This document shows, one piece after another, positions 1 to 8,236 of a stretch of DNA of 64,000 nt. The notes under the pieces were generated by a model. The model saw only the letters and a list, made by a program, of their open reading frames with translations, made no database searches and was not told where the DNA came from. Each line of letters starts with the position of its first letter. Position 1 is the first letter of the stretch. Both the position numbers and the translations under genes were made by a program. The stretch is from Paenibacillus sp. PCH8. GTDB taxonomy: Bacteria; Bacillota; Bacilli; Paenibacillales; Paenibacillaceae. Location of the stretch: positions 2,294,001 through 2,358,000 of the forward strand of contig NZ_PKQK01000001.1 of NCBI RefSeq assembly GCF_002968835.1, read 5' to 3'.

Positions 1-635
1 CGTGTGATCGGTCGATTGCGCTTAATACCGATTGGTTCCTTGACCCGATCTACAAAGGCTCCTATCCGCAATTTCTGGTGGACTGGTTTGCTGAAGCGGG
101 GGCTACCGTACCCATTGAGGAAGGCGATATGGAAATCATCTCGCAACCGATTGATCTGCTTGGCATCAACTATTACACGATGGGAATCAATCGATTCAAC
201 CCGGAAGCAGGTACGCTGCAATCCGAAGAAGTCGATATGGGGCTGACCAAAACCGATATCGGCTGGCCAGTGGAATCACGTGGCTTGTATGAATTCATGC
301 ATTATTTGCAAAAGTACGGCAATGTAGATGTGTATATCACGGAAAACGGTGCTTGTATCAATGATGATCTGGAGAATGGCATAATTAACGATGCTCGCCG
401 GATATCCTATTATGAGCAGCATTTGGCTCAAATTCACCGCATCATTAATGACGGCATTAACCTGAAAGGGTATATGGCCTGGTCACTGATGGATAACTTT
501 GAATGGGCGGAAGGGTACCGGATGCGCTTCGGTCTCGTGCATATGGATTATCGTTCACTTGTGAGAACGCCGAAGGAGAGCTATTACTGGTATCAAAATG
601 TCATCAAGAATAACTGGTTGGAAAGACGGAACTAA
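1..635 (+). CDS. GH1 family glycosidase (beta-glucosidase/6-phospho-beta-glucosidase), 5' end missing
   Basis: Only the C-terminal part is present; the frame is open from base 3 and the start lies outside the window. It hydrolyses beta-glycosides in the cytoplasm by the retaining GH1 mechanism. Seen: a DPIYKGSYP stretch, GINYYTMG, the nucleophile motif ITENGA (about base 335-352) and the C-terminal block with SLMDNFEWAEGY that lines the substrate subsite in GH1 enzymes. The E-W-A-E sequence suggests non-phosphorylated substrates such as cellobiose, because phospho-specific members usually carry other residues here; that is inference. A terminator follows about 50 bases downstream, so this gene ends its transcription unit. 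Confidence 0.92.
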   Translation, partial: CDRSIALNTDWFLDPIYKGSYPQFLVDWFAEAGATVPIEEGDMEIISQPIDLLGINYYTMGINRFNPEAGTLQSEEVDMGLTKTDIGWPVESRGLYEFMHYLQKYGNVDVYITENGACINDDLENGIINDARRISYYEQHLAQIHRIINDGINLKGYMAWSLMDNFEWAEGYRMRFGLVHMDYRSLVRTPKESYYWYQNVIKNNWLERRN

Positions 636-686
636 TTCAATTCCTTATATTATGGAAGAAAGCGCGATACAGATTCATTTCATAAG

Positions 687-730
687 AAAAGACGGCAGCA
701 TTGGAGCATTCCGATGTGTCGTCTTTTTTT
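687..730 (+). terminator. Rho-independent terminator after the GH1 gene
   Basis: The stem AAAAGACGGCA pairs with TGTCGTCTTTT (one G-U pair) and a run of T follows directly. It sits about 50 bases after the glycosidase stop codon. Confidence 0.85.
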
Positions 731-906
731 GTGTTTTGGGCAGGATAAAAACGAGGATTCATAAAGGTTTCATAAGGTCAAGTGTGTTTGCTGTTATGAA
801 GTGCCGGATTTTGGGTTATAAGAAGTAAGGAAGAATTGAATAATGTTTTGTCAACAGTATATTTCAAAATAAAGTGTCCAAATTGCGAAGAAAATTTGAA
901 CATTTG

Positions 907-937
907 TTGACTAAAAATCATATTGATGTGGTATATT
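907..937 (+). promoter_or_regulatory. Candidate sigma-A promoter for the small membrane protein
   Basis: TTGACT at 907-912 is followed by TATATT at 932-937. The spacing of 19 is long for sigma-A; reading GTATAT at 931 makes it 18. It lies 45 bases before the coding start at 983. Placed by eye. Confidence 0.4.
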
Positions 938-982
938 GGTATTAGGAAAGCACTTACAAAAAGGGAAAAGGAAGTGTTTACT

Positions 983-1246
983 ATGGCATCGAAGACAGCA
1001 ATGGTTAGTCAATTGGAGCGCAAAGACAAAAATATGCGACGCGCAGTCTTGACGATGACAGTTCTGGCATGGATCGCACTCATTACGGGAGTGATTATGT
1101 GTCTGATTAATCTGAATGACTTCAATGATCGTAATCTTGGCTTGATGCTCGGTATTGGATTTCTGGTAGGTAGTGTGTTTATTTACGTTATTGCCAAAGC
1201 GATTGGCCTTGTTCATACACGCCGGGAAGACGAAGGCGCCGATTGA
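983..1246 (+). CDS. Small two-helix membrane protein of unknown function
   Basis: I do not recognise a named family. The product is 87 residues: a charged N-terminus (MASKTAMVSQLERKDKN), two hydrophobic segments at about residues 22-42 and 52-73, and a charged C-terminal tail ending HTRREDEGAD. The ATG at 983 is preferred over upstream in-frame starts because an AAAAGGAAG ribosome site lies 8-10 bases before it. It stands alone between the GH1 terminator and its own terminator at 1309-1364, upstream of the qox operon. A role linked to the oxidase cannot be claimed from position alone. Confidence 0.7.
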   Translation: MASKTAMVSQLERKDKNMRRAVLTMTVLAWIALITGVIMCLINLNDFNDRNLGLMLGIGFLVGSVFIYVIAKAIGLVHTRREDEGAD

Positions 1247-1308
1247 TTATAATCCTGCGTTAATTCGTTCATAATAAGACTGGATAAGTACCCGGAATCC
1301 AGTCAATA

Positions 1309-1364
1309 AAGCCCTTTGCGGATTCGTTGACACTGTTCAACGGGACTGCAAAGGGTTTTATTTT
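1309..1364 (+). terminator. Rho-independent terminator
   Basis: CCCTTTGC (1312-1319) pairs with GCAAAGGG (1348-1355), with an inner GTTGA/TTCAAC arm, followed by TTTTATTTT. It separates the small membrane gene from qoxABCD. Confidence 0.85.
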
Positions 1365-1416
1365 GTGACTTGAAGTGTAAAGATTACAATGTGCAAATAT
1401 CAACCGCGCAAGCGAT

Positions 1417-1436
1417 TTGTGAGAAAAAATTCACAC
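1417..1436. promoter_or_regulatory. TGTGA-N8-TCACA inverted repeat upstream of qoxA
   Basis: TTGTGA at 1417-1422 and TCACAC at 1431-1436 form an inverted repeat around an A/T-only centre, 128 bases before qoxA. The half-sites resemble those of CRP/FNR and Rex operators, but the 8-base centre is two longer than the 6 bases usual for either. The regulator is unknown. Confidence 0.3.
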
Positions 1437-1564
1437 ATTTGAGGTGTAAAATCGACAAATTTGTTAACAAGAACAAAAAAGTTGCTCGTTTCTGATATCT
1501 TTAGTAAGGAGAGAGTAGTATACTGATTTTTTAGTATGAGCGAATATAAGGAGAGGGGATCAAA

Positions 1565-2545
1565 ATGAACAAGAAACCTAGGTCGCTAACCCGGATTATT
1601 ATTCCGGTTGTCCTAACGTTGGTTACAATTGCGTTGATTGTCTGGCCAATGCTGGCAGGCGGGCAGTACGTTGTTCTGGATCCGAAGGGGCCGATTGGCG
1701 CTTCGCAGAGAGACTTGATTGTCATCTCGACAATCTTGTGTGCTGTCATCATTGTGCCAGTACTCATTTTGTCTGCTGTAATCGTATGGCGTTACCGCGA
1801 GAAGCCGGACAACAAAGCTGCATATGAACCTAACTGGGCACATAGCACAAAGGCTGAGGTAATCTGGTGGACAGTTCCAATTATCATCATTGGACTTCTT
1901 GCCATTGTTACGGTTCGTTACACGTATGATCTGGAGCCTTCGAAGCCGTTGGTTCATGAGAAAGCACCTGTTACTATTCAAGTGTCTTCACTGGACTGGA
2001 AGTGGTTGTTTATGTATCCAGAGCAAGGGATTGCAACGGTCAATACGTTAAATATTCCGGCAGATCGGCCTGTGAAATTTGAGCTCACCGCGGATTCACC
2101 GATGAACTCATTCTGGATTCCACAACTTGGTGGACAGATTTACACGATGTCGGGTATGGCGATGACCTTGTACTTGCAGGCAGATCATGAAGGCAAATAT
2201 TGGGGTTCAGGTGCCAACTTTACAGGTGAACATTTTGGTGAAATGCGTTTTGATGTGAATGCGACATCAGACGAAGATTTCGACAAATGGGTAGCTGAAG
2301 TGAAACAGAACTCCCAGCCTTTGACCACAGAAGGTTACAATGCACTGGCTGAACCAGGAACAAGCAATGTTGCTTTTTATTCCGCCTTCCCAGAAGGGTT
2401 GTTCCAGGATATCGTGACCAAGTATGTTGTTGATGGTCAAAGTGCCCATAGCAAGCACGGAAGTTCAAGTGAAGCTACTGGAGCAAAAACGACTCACGAA
2501 AGTATGAATATGTCCAATCAAAATGTGGATAAGAGTGCTAACTAA
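1565..2545 (+). CDS. qoxA: Quinol oxidase (aa3-600 type) subunit II
   Basis: Subunit II of the heme-copper menaquinol oxidase, with the cupredoxin-like domain outside the membrane. The 326-residue product shows hydrophobic segments at about 10-30, 50-72 and 96-117, then the extracellular domain with SSLDWKWLFMYPEQ and IPQLGGQIYTMSG. Where cytochrome c oxidases carry the CuA Cys-x3-Cys ligands, this protein reads YWGSGANFTGEHF, with no cysteine, so the donor is a quinol. Oddly the N-terminus reads MLAGGQY where Bacillus QoxA has a lipobox cysteine, so it may not be lipidated. The C-terminus is His/Ser rich. AAGGAGAGGGG precedes the ATG. First gene of qoxABCD. Confidence 0.93.
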   Translation: MNKKPRSLTRIIIPVVLTLVTIALIVWPMLAGGQYVVLDPKGPIGASQRDLIVISTILCAVIIVPVLILSAVIVWRYREKPDNKAAYEPNWAHSTKAEVIWWTVPIIIIGLLAIVTVRYTYDLEPSKPLVHEKAPVTIQVSSLDWKWLFMYPEQGIATVNTLNIPADRPVKFELTADSPMNSFWIPQLGGQIYTMSGMAMTLYLQADHEGKYWGSGANFTGEHFGEMRFDVNATSDEDFDKWVAEVKQNSQPLTTEGYNALAEPGTSNVAFYSAFPEGLFQDIVTKYVVDGQSAHSKHGSSSEATGAKTTHESMNMSNQNVDKSAN

Positions 2546-2565
2546 AGATTCGAAAGGAGGCCCCA

Positions 2566-4536
2566 ATGTTAGAGGGACTTAAGGAGTTTGCATCGGAGTT
2601 TTTCGTAACCGGTGATCCACTGATTTACGGCGCGATGGTAGCTATCGGAATTACGATGATTACGATTGTAGCGGTGCTGACTTATTTCAAAAAATGGGGC
2701 TGGCTTTGGCGTAACTGGTTAACTACCGTCGATCATAAAAAGATCGGTATCATGTATATCATTGCTTCCATTATCATGTTGTTCCGTGGTGGTGTGGATG
2801 CGCTGATGATGCGTCTTCAGCTGGCTATGCCTAACAATGAATTTCTAAATCCTGAGCATTATAATCAGGTCTTTACAACTCACGGCACGATCATGATTCT
2901 GTTCATGGCGATGCCATTTATGTTCGGTCTGTTTAACGTTATCGTGCCACTACAGATCGGAGCAAGAGACGTTGCGTTCCCATTCCTGAATGCACTGAGT
3001 TTCTGGTTATTCTTCCTGGGCGCAATGCTGTTCAACCTGTCCTTCGTTATCGGTGGTTCACCGGATGCAGGATGGCTGAGTTATCCGCCTCTGTCGGAAC
3101 TGTCTCACAGTCCGGGGGTAGGACAGAACTTCTATATATGGGGTATACAGATATCGGGTATCGGGTCTCTGGCTACCGGTATCAACTTCCTGGTTACGAT
3201 CATTAAAATGCGTGCACCAGGCATGAGATGGATGAAAATGCCGATGTTTACTTGGTCGGTATTCTCCACTTGTATCATCATCTTGTTTGCATTCCCAATC
3301 TTGACTGTGACACTTGCATTGCTCTTCCTCGACAGGTTTGCCGGGGCGCATTTCTTCACACTTGATCTGGGCGGTAACCCCATGATGTATATCAACTTGA
3401 TCTGGATGTGGGGTCACCCTGAGGTATACATCGTCGTCTTGCCGGCATTCGGTGTGTTCTCCGAGATTGTAAGTACCTTCTCGCGGAAAAAACTGTTTGG
3501 CTACAAGTCGATGGTATTCGCAATGTTAATTATCAGCTTCCTGTCCTTCTTCACCTGGGCGCATCACTTCTTCACGATGGGTTCCGGAGCGGACGTGAAT
3601 GCATTCTTCGCCATCACTACGATGTTGATTGCCATTCCAACAGGGGTTAAGATATTTAACTGGCTGTTTACCATGTATCGAGGAAGGATTCGCATGGCGA
3701 CTCCGATGATGTGGACACTTGCCTTTATCCCTTGCTTTATCGTTGGGGGTATGACGGGCGTTCTGTTATCTGTTGCTCCAGCTGACTTCCAGTTCCACAA
3801 CAGTTACTTCCTGATTGCCCACTTCCACCAAGTATTGATCGGTGGCGTTGTCTTCGGATACTTCGCTGGTCTGTATTACTGGTGGCCTAAAATGTTCGGT
3901 TTCCAACTCGAAGAGAAACTGGGCAAATGGGCATTCTGGACTTGGAATATTGGTTTCTATGTCTGCTTCATGCCGCAGTACGCTGTCGGTCTGATGGGTA
4001 TGACACGTCGTCTGAGCACGTACGGCTGGGATACCGGCTGGTGGGAATTGAACTTCGTATCCACAATCGGGGCATTCCTGATGGGTGTTGGTTTCCTGTT
4101 CCAAGTTGCACAAATTGCAGACGGTATTCGCAAATACAAAACACTCAAAGCTTCCGCCGATCCATGGGATGGCCGCACACTGGAGTGGTCGATTCCTTCA
4201 CCAGCTCCTGAATACAACTTCGCGATTACACCGCGTGGAGATGATATTGATGAGTGGTGGGAAGAGAAAGAACGTCGCGCTAAAGGCATCTATCCGCCAG
4301 AGCAACCGCTTGAGCCGATTCATATGCCGAAAAATTCCTCCATTCCATTCATTATGTCTGTCTTCTGGTTCGTAGCTGGTTTTGGCTTCGTCTTCGGATG
4401 GCTGTGGATGGCAATTCTCGGACTTGCTGGCGTAGGGATCTGTATGATCGCTCGTTCATTCTCTTACGATACGGATTATTACATTCCGGTCGACGAAATT
4501 AAGCGTACCGAAGCGTCGTTAAGGGGGTCGGTATAG
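2566..4536 (+). CDS. qoxB: Quinol oxidase (aa3-600 type) subunit I
   Basis: Catalytic heme-copper subunit that reduces oxygen to water and pumps protons. The 656 residues match the length of QoxB. Visible ligands: the histidine in TTHGTIMILFM (low-spin heme), WGHPEVYIVVLP (CuB His and the cross-linked Tyr), WAHHFFTMG (the CuB His pair) and IAHFHQVLIGG (the two heme histidines). About 14-15 membrane spans are expected. AAAGGAGG precedes the ATG and the gene starts 20 bases after qoxA. Its TAG abuts the qoxC ATG without a gap, consistent with translational coupling. Confidence 0.96.
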   Translation: MLEGLKEFASEFFVTGDPLIYGAMVAIGITMITIVAVLTYFKKWGWLWRNWLTTVDHKKIGIMYIIASIIMLFRGGVDALMMRLQLAMPNNEFLNPEHYNQVFTTHGTIMILFMAMPFMFGLFNVIVPLQIGARDVAFPFLNALSFWLFFLGAMLFNLSFVIGGSPDAGWLSYPPLSELSHSPGVGQNFYIWGIQISGIGSLATGINFLVTIIKMRAPGMRWMKMPMFTWSVFSTCIIILFAFPILTVTLALLFLDRFAGAHFFTLDLGGNPMMYINLIWMWGHPEVYIVVLPAFGVFSEIVSTFSRKKLFGYKSMVFAMLIISFLSFFTWAHHFFTMGSGADVNAFFAITTMLIAIPTGVKIFNWLFTMYRGRIRMATPMMWTLAFIPCFIVGGMTGVLLSVAPADFQFHNSYFLIAHFHQVLIGGVVFGYFAGLYYWWPKMFGFQLEEKLGKWAFWTWNIGFYVCFMPQYAVGLMGMTRRLSTYGWDTGWWELNFVSTIGAFLMGVGFLFQVAQIADGIRKYKTLKASADPWDGRTLEWSIPSPAPEYNFAITPRGDDIDEWWEEKERRAKGIYPPEQPLEPIHMPKNSSIPFIMSVFWFVAGFGFVFGWLWMAILGLAGVGICMIARSFSYDTDYYIPVDEIKRTEASLRGSV

Positions 4537-5157
4537 ATGGCTCATGTAGCCGCTAAGCACGGTGAGAATCATGCACATGGTCACGACCATGGACATCATG
4601 ATCCACAGGAAATGAAAATACTCGGATTCTGGTTCTTCCTGATTTCCGACGTGATCCTGTTCTCCGTATTGTTCGCAACCTTTATTGTGTTGCGTGACAA
4701 TACGGCGGGCGGACCGATTTTGTCTGAATTGATCAAAATGCCTGGCGTTATTGCCGAAACGTTTATCTTGCTCACAAGTTCATTTACGAGCGGACTCGCT
4801 GTTCTGGCGATGAATCAAGGCAAAGTAAAACAACTAATTAGTTGGCTGGCTGTTACAGCTGTTCTGGGCGCTAGCTTTATCGCTCTTGAAGTATATGAGT
4901 TTATTGAGTTGATTCATGAAGGGTTTAGCTTTACAACGAGTGCTGCCTCCGGCGCATTCTTCACCCTTGTGGGTACTCACGGACTTCACGTATCGCTCGG
5001 TCTGATCTGGATGGTCGGATTGATGTTCCAACTGAAAAAACGTGGAATTACCGATGTAACTCGCGGTAAAATTAACGTAATCAGCTTGTACTGGCACTTC
5101 TTGGACGTCGTTTGGATTTTCCTCCTGACGATTGTCTACCTGATGGGGGTGATGTAG
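4537..5157 (+). CDS. qoxC: Quinol oxidase subunit III
   Basis: A 206-residue CoxC/CyoC-type subunit of the terminal oxidase. The N-terminal tail is strikingly histidine rich (HGENHAHGHDHGHHD), followed by five hydrophobic spans. GTHGLHVSLGLIWM and YWHFLDVVWIFLLT are family signatures of subunit III, which stabilises subunit I during turnover. The start directly follows the qoxB stop and the stop directly precedes qoxD. The His-rich tail could bind metal, but that is speculation. Confidence 0.95.
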   Translation: MAHVAAKHGENHAHGHDHGHHDPQEMKILGFWFFLISDVILFSVLFATFIVLRDNTAGGPILSELIKMPGVIAETFILLTSSFTSGLAVLAMNQGKVKQLISWLAVTAVLGASFIALEVYEFIELIHEGFSFTTSAASGAFFTLVGTHGLHVSLGLIWMVGLMFQLKKRGITDVTRGKINVISLYWHFLDVVWIFLLTIVYLMGVM

Positions 5158-5487
5158 ATGGCAGAGCATAACTCGCATGATTCCCACGGCCATGAGCAAC
5201 ATGGTTCACTCAAGTCTTATGTCATCGGCTTCATTCTGTCCGTTGTTCTGACGATCATCCCGCTTGTGGTGGTTCTCAATGATATGATGGGCAGAACAGG
5301 AACGTTCGTTGTCATTCTTGGAACAGCTGCACTTCAATTCGTGGTTCAACTCTTCTTCTTCATGCATATTCGTGAAACGGGGAAACCACGTTGGAATGTC
5401 ATGGCCTTGATCTTCGGTCTGCTTATCATGATGACTATCGTGATTGGTTCGATCTGGATCATGCTTAACAACGCTGTTGCACATTAA
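5158..5487 (+). CDS. qoxD: Quinol oxidase subunit IV
   Basis: A 109-residue COX4/CyoD-type subunit with three hydrophobic spans. The N-terminus is again His rich (HNSHDSHGHEQHG). QLFFFMHIRETGKPRWN matches the conserved second loop of prokaryotic subunit IV. It is the last gene of the operon, abutting qoxC, with a terminator 14 bases after the stop. Confidence 0.93.
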   Translation: MAEHNSHDSHGHEQHGSLKSYVIGFILSVVLTIIPLVVVLNDMMGRTGTFVVILGTAALQFVVQLFFFMHIRETGKPRWNVMALIFGLLIMMTIVIGSIWIMLNNAVAH

Positions 5488-5500
5488 TTCACATGATAAA

Positions 5501-5544
5501 GATCCTCGCAACCTTGGAATTCAAGGTTGTGGGGATTTTTTTTT
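5501..5544 (+). terminator. Rho-independent terminator of qoxABCD
   Basis: CAACCTTG and CAAGGTTG pair perfectly around GAATT, extended by flanking GATCC/GGGGAT, and a run of nine T follows. Confidence 0.92.
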
Positions 5545-5608
5545 GTCCTAAGTACAATTTGTCTAAATTTTAAATGAAAAAAAAGTTAGTTTATATCATA
5601 ATAAGTCG

Positions 5609-5637
5609 TTGATGAAATAATTTACCAATGATACTAT
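5609..5637 (+). promoter_or_regulatory. Sigma-A type promoter of the acyl/biotin gene run
   Basis: TTGATG (5609-5614), 17-base spacer and TACTAT (5632-5637) in an AT-rich stretch about 75 bases before the reductase gene at 5712. It is the only promoter-like match I noticed upstream of the run of same-strand genes that extends to 20033. Confidence 0.55.
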
Positions 5638-5711
5638 TGTTATGTGATCTGTAAATATATTCAATATTTTAGTTAGAGCTATTCTAGAAAATTATTATAG
5701 GAGATGCACCA

Positions 5712-6695
5712 ATGAAAGCTAGGGTAATCCGTTATTATCGTTTTGGCGAACCAAGTGAAGTGTTATGTATGGAAGAAAAAGATGTGATACCACCTGGCCG
5801 CGGTGAATTAGCAGTGAGGATGACGGCTCGACCTATTAATCCCTCCGATATCATTCCTGTTCGAGGAGCTTACCCGCATCGGACCTTATTACCAGCTGTT
5901 CCCGGGTTTGAGGGTGTGGGTGTGGTAGAAGCAGTAGGGCCAGGAGTGTCCAATCAAATGGTGGGGCGCCGAGTCCTGCCGTTGAAAGGTGAGAACACGT
6001 GGCAGGACGTCGTGAAGACTATGGATCGACATACGATCATTGTGCCTAATGATATCGATGATCAATCAGCCAGTCAGATCTATATTAATCCGATTACGGC
6101 TTGGTTGATCTGTACAGAGATGCTTAATCTTACGTATGGTGATACCTTAATTGTGAATGCGGGGGGATCTGCGATCGGGCGAATCTTTGCACAGATATCA
6201 AAAATCTGTGGGTTTAATTTGATTGCGCTTACAAGAAGTGATCGTCATACTGCTGAACTGTATCGTCTTGGAGCATTTTCTGTTATCCAGACGACGAAAG
6301 AGTTGCTACAGGAGAGAATGGCGGAATTAACTGAGGGGTGCGGTGCTGATGCAGCTGTGGATTGTATTGGAGGGAGAGACGGGGAACAGTTGGTGAGCTG
6401 TCTTCAACCAAATGGCACGGTCATCAGTGTCGGACTGCTTTCGGGAATCACACCGTTATGGCATGAAGTAACCCGGGGAACACAAGTTCAGGTGAAACTT
6501 TTCTGGTTAAAGCATTGGGTTGAACGCTGTTCGCAAGAACGCTGGGAACAGGTATTTCATGAGGTATTGGAGCTGGTCAGAGCGGGGAGGTTAATCATGG
6601 CAAATATTGGGGCGACGTATAAACTAACGAATGTACAACAGGCTATTGCAGCGGCTGAATCGGGCATCAAGGGGAAGGTTCTCCTATTGCAGTAA
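5712..6695 (+). CDS. MDR-family 2-enoyl thioester reductase-like oxidoreductase
   Basis: A zinc-free medium-chain reductase. The 327 residues start with a GroES-like domain containing RPINPSDIIPVRGAYP. This closely resembles the NPSD...Y block of mitochondrial/bacterial 2-enoyl-thioester reductases (MECR/Etr1), where the tyrosine is the proton donor. The Rossmann half has VNAGGSAIGR, as in quinone reductase-like MDRs that bind NADPH. No zinc-ligand cysteine cluster is visible. Likely reaction: reduction of a trans-2-enoyl-CoA or -ACP with NADPH, the last step of an elongation cycle. It heads the run containing thiolase, SDR and acyl-CoA ligase, which fits that reading. Quinone reductase is the alternative. 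AGGAGATGCACC precedes the ATG. Confidence 0.8.
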   Translation: MKARVIRYYRFGEPSEVLCMEEKDVIPPGRGELAVRMTARPINPSDIIPVRGAYPHRTLLPAVPGFEGVGVVEAVGPGVSNQMVGRRVLPLKGENTWQDVVKTMDRHTIIVPNDIDDQSASQIYINPITAWLICTEMLNLTYGDTLIVNAGGSAIGRIFAQISKICGFNLIALTRSDRHTAELYRLGAFSVIQTTKELLQERMAELTEGCGADAAVDCIGGRDGEQLVSCLQPNGTVISVGLLSGITPLWHEVTRGTQVQVKLFWLKHWVERCSQERWEQVFHEVLELVRAGRLIMANIGATYKLTNVQQAIAAAESGIKGKVLLLQ

Positions 6696-6776
6696 TACAT
6701 AAGGCTTAGATAAAAATCTTAATCTCAACATGAAGAATTCGGTATTTAACAACTAATTCGTATTGGAGGCCTTGTT

Positions 6777-7349
6777 ATGAAGATTAAAGAAATGATGTTT
6801 ACTGCGATTATGGCAGCTGTTATTGCAGTACTTGGACTGTTACCTCCGATTCCACTTCCATTTATACCTGTGCCGATTACAGTCCAAACGCTGGGCGTGA
6901 TGTTGGCAGGCAGTATCCTTGGTGCCCGATTGGGAGGGATAAGTCTCTTGCTCTTTGTTATTCTTATCGGTTTAGGGGCTCCATTGTTGTCCGGCGGTAG
7001 AGGGGGATTAGCTGTTCTGGTTGGCCCTACAGGCGGGTATGTTCTTAGTTATCCGATTGCAGCATTCGTGATTGGGTTGCTGGTTCAACGGACATCCGTC
7101 GCAGGCATCAAATTTTGGAAATTTCTACTGAGCAACATCGTGGGCGGAATCCTTGTCGTGTATGCAGTGGGTATCCCATTCCTGTCCTTGATAACGGATG
7201 TACCTATTACAAAAGCAGCGATAGGCAACCTTGTTTTCATTCCAGGTGATCTGCTCAAAGCAGTGCTTGCATCACTCATTGCTGTTAGGGTTCTCAAAGT
7301 AAGTCCTGCAATGATCCAGGATACGAAGAGGCAGGCTCCAAGAGCCTAA
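6777..7349 (+). CDS. bioY: Biotin ECF transporter S component BioY
   Basis: A 190-residue integral membrane S component that binds biotin. Seen: about six hydrophobic spans, PIPLPFIPVPITVQTLGVML near the N-terminus and GPTGGYVLSYPIAAFVIG, both hallmarks of BioY. The ATPase pair and EcfT follow on the same strand, so a complete dedicated biotin importer is encoded. The nearby thiolase and acyl-CoA ligase resemble B. subtilis YhfS and YhfT, whose genes adjoin the BioY paralogue yhfU (from memory). TTGGAGGCC precedes the ATG. No convincing BirA operator was found in the 81-base gap upstream. Confidence 0.95.
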   Translation: MKIKEMMFTAIMAAVIAVLGLLPPIPLPFIPVPITVQTLGVMLAGSILGARLGGISLLLFVILIGLGAPLLSGGRGGLAVLVGPTGGYVLSYPIAAFVIGLLVQRTSVAGIKFWKFLLSNIVGGILVVYAVGIPFLSLITDVPITKAAIGNLVFIPGDLLKAVLASLIAVRVLKVSPAMIQDTKRQAPRA

Positions 7350-7426
7350 CATTATGATATTCAAAGACTGCATATTCCCAAGCACTCCTGTACAAGTAAA
7401 TCGCGCTAAGTGATGGAGGTACGATA

Positions 7427-8236
7427 GTGATTCAATTTTCCAATGTAACGTTTGGTTATGCAAATCGTGCAACAATATTAAACGATATAAACCTTCATAT
7501 TCGTCCTGGGGAATACGTGGCGTTTGCTGGAAGGAATGGAGCAGGGAAATCCACCATAGCTAAGTTAATGAACGGATTACTCCTTCCAACCGCAGGTCAA
7601 GTAAGTTTTAAAAATTATGTGACATCCAATGAAGATGAATTGAGTATCATTCGTCAGAGAATCGGAATGATCTTCCAAAATCCGGAGAATCAAATTGTGG
7701 CTTCTACAGTGTTTGAAGATATTGCCTTCGGTCTGCAAAACGTTTGTGTCCCCACTAAAGATATCGAGCATCATGTAACAGAGGCATTGAGGCAAGTAGG
7801 GATGCTGAATTACTGTAATTTCGATGTACATTCGTTATCAGGAGGGCAGAAACAACGTATCGCTATAGCGGGAGTGCTCGCCATGGAACCAGAGGTTATT
7901 GTTTTTGATGAATCTACCTCGATGCTCGACCCCGAAGGCAAAGATCAGATCGCAATGCTGATGGGGAAGTTGCATAAACAAGGAATTACGATCGTAACGA
8001 TTACGCATGACTTCGAGGAGATTGCAGCATCATCGAGGGTTGTTGTACTTGATCAAGGTGACATCTGTTACGATGGATCACCCGAAGCTTTGTTTCAGGG
8101 CGAATACTGGCGTTTTCCCGGGGTAACAGCTCCTTTTGTCGTCGAGGCACGAGAGGCACTGAACCGGAAGGGATTACACTCTTCTTCGGCACTCACTCTG
8201 AAAGATTTGGTGGATGATATATGCAAATTACACTAA
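7427..8236 (+). CDS. ecfA1: ECF transporter ATPase 1
   Basis: ATP-binding subunit of the ECF energy-coupling module. The 269 residues contain Walker A GRNGAGKST, the Q-loop at FQNPENQIV, signature LSGGQKQR and Walker B VIVFDES, with Ser where Pro is usual. The start is GTG at 7427, with GGAGG 7 bases upstream. It overlaps the next ATPase gene by 16 bases, so the two subunits are probably made together as a heterodimer that powers BioY. Confidence 0.93.
   Translation: MIQFSNVTFGYANRATILNDINLHIRPGEYVAFAGRNGAGKSTIAKLMNGLLLPTAGQVSFKNYVTSNEDELSIIRQRIGMIFQNPENQIVASTVFEDIAFGLQNVCVPTKDIEHHVTEALRQVGMLNYCNFDVHSLSGGQKQRIAIAGVLAMEPEVIVFDESTSMLDPEGKDQIAMLMGKLHKQGITIVTITHDFEEIAASSRVVVLDQGDICYDGSPEALFQGEYWRFPGVTAPFVVEAREALNRKGLHSSSALTLKDLVDDICKLH

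Noticed and set aside
944-957. cre-like sequence (complement TGTAAGTGCTTTCC) before the small membrane gene
   Set aside because: The central CG, the most conserved part of cre, reads TG, and the last base also differs.
6696-6776. Possible BirA operator upstream of bioY
   Set aside because: Only a weak GAATT/AATTC dyad is present; the GTTAAC-type half-sites of BirA are not both there.
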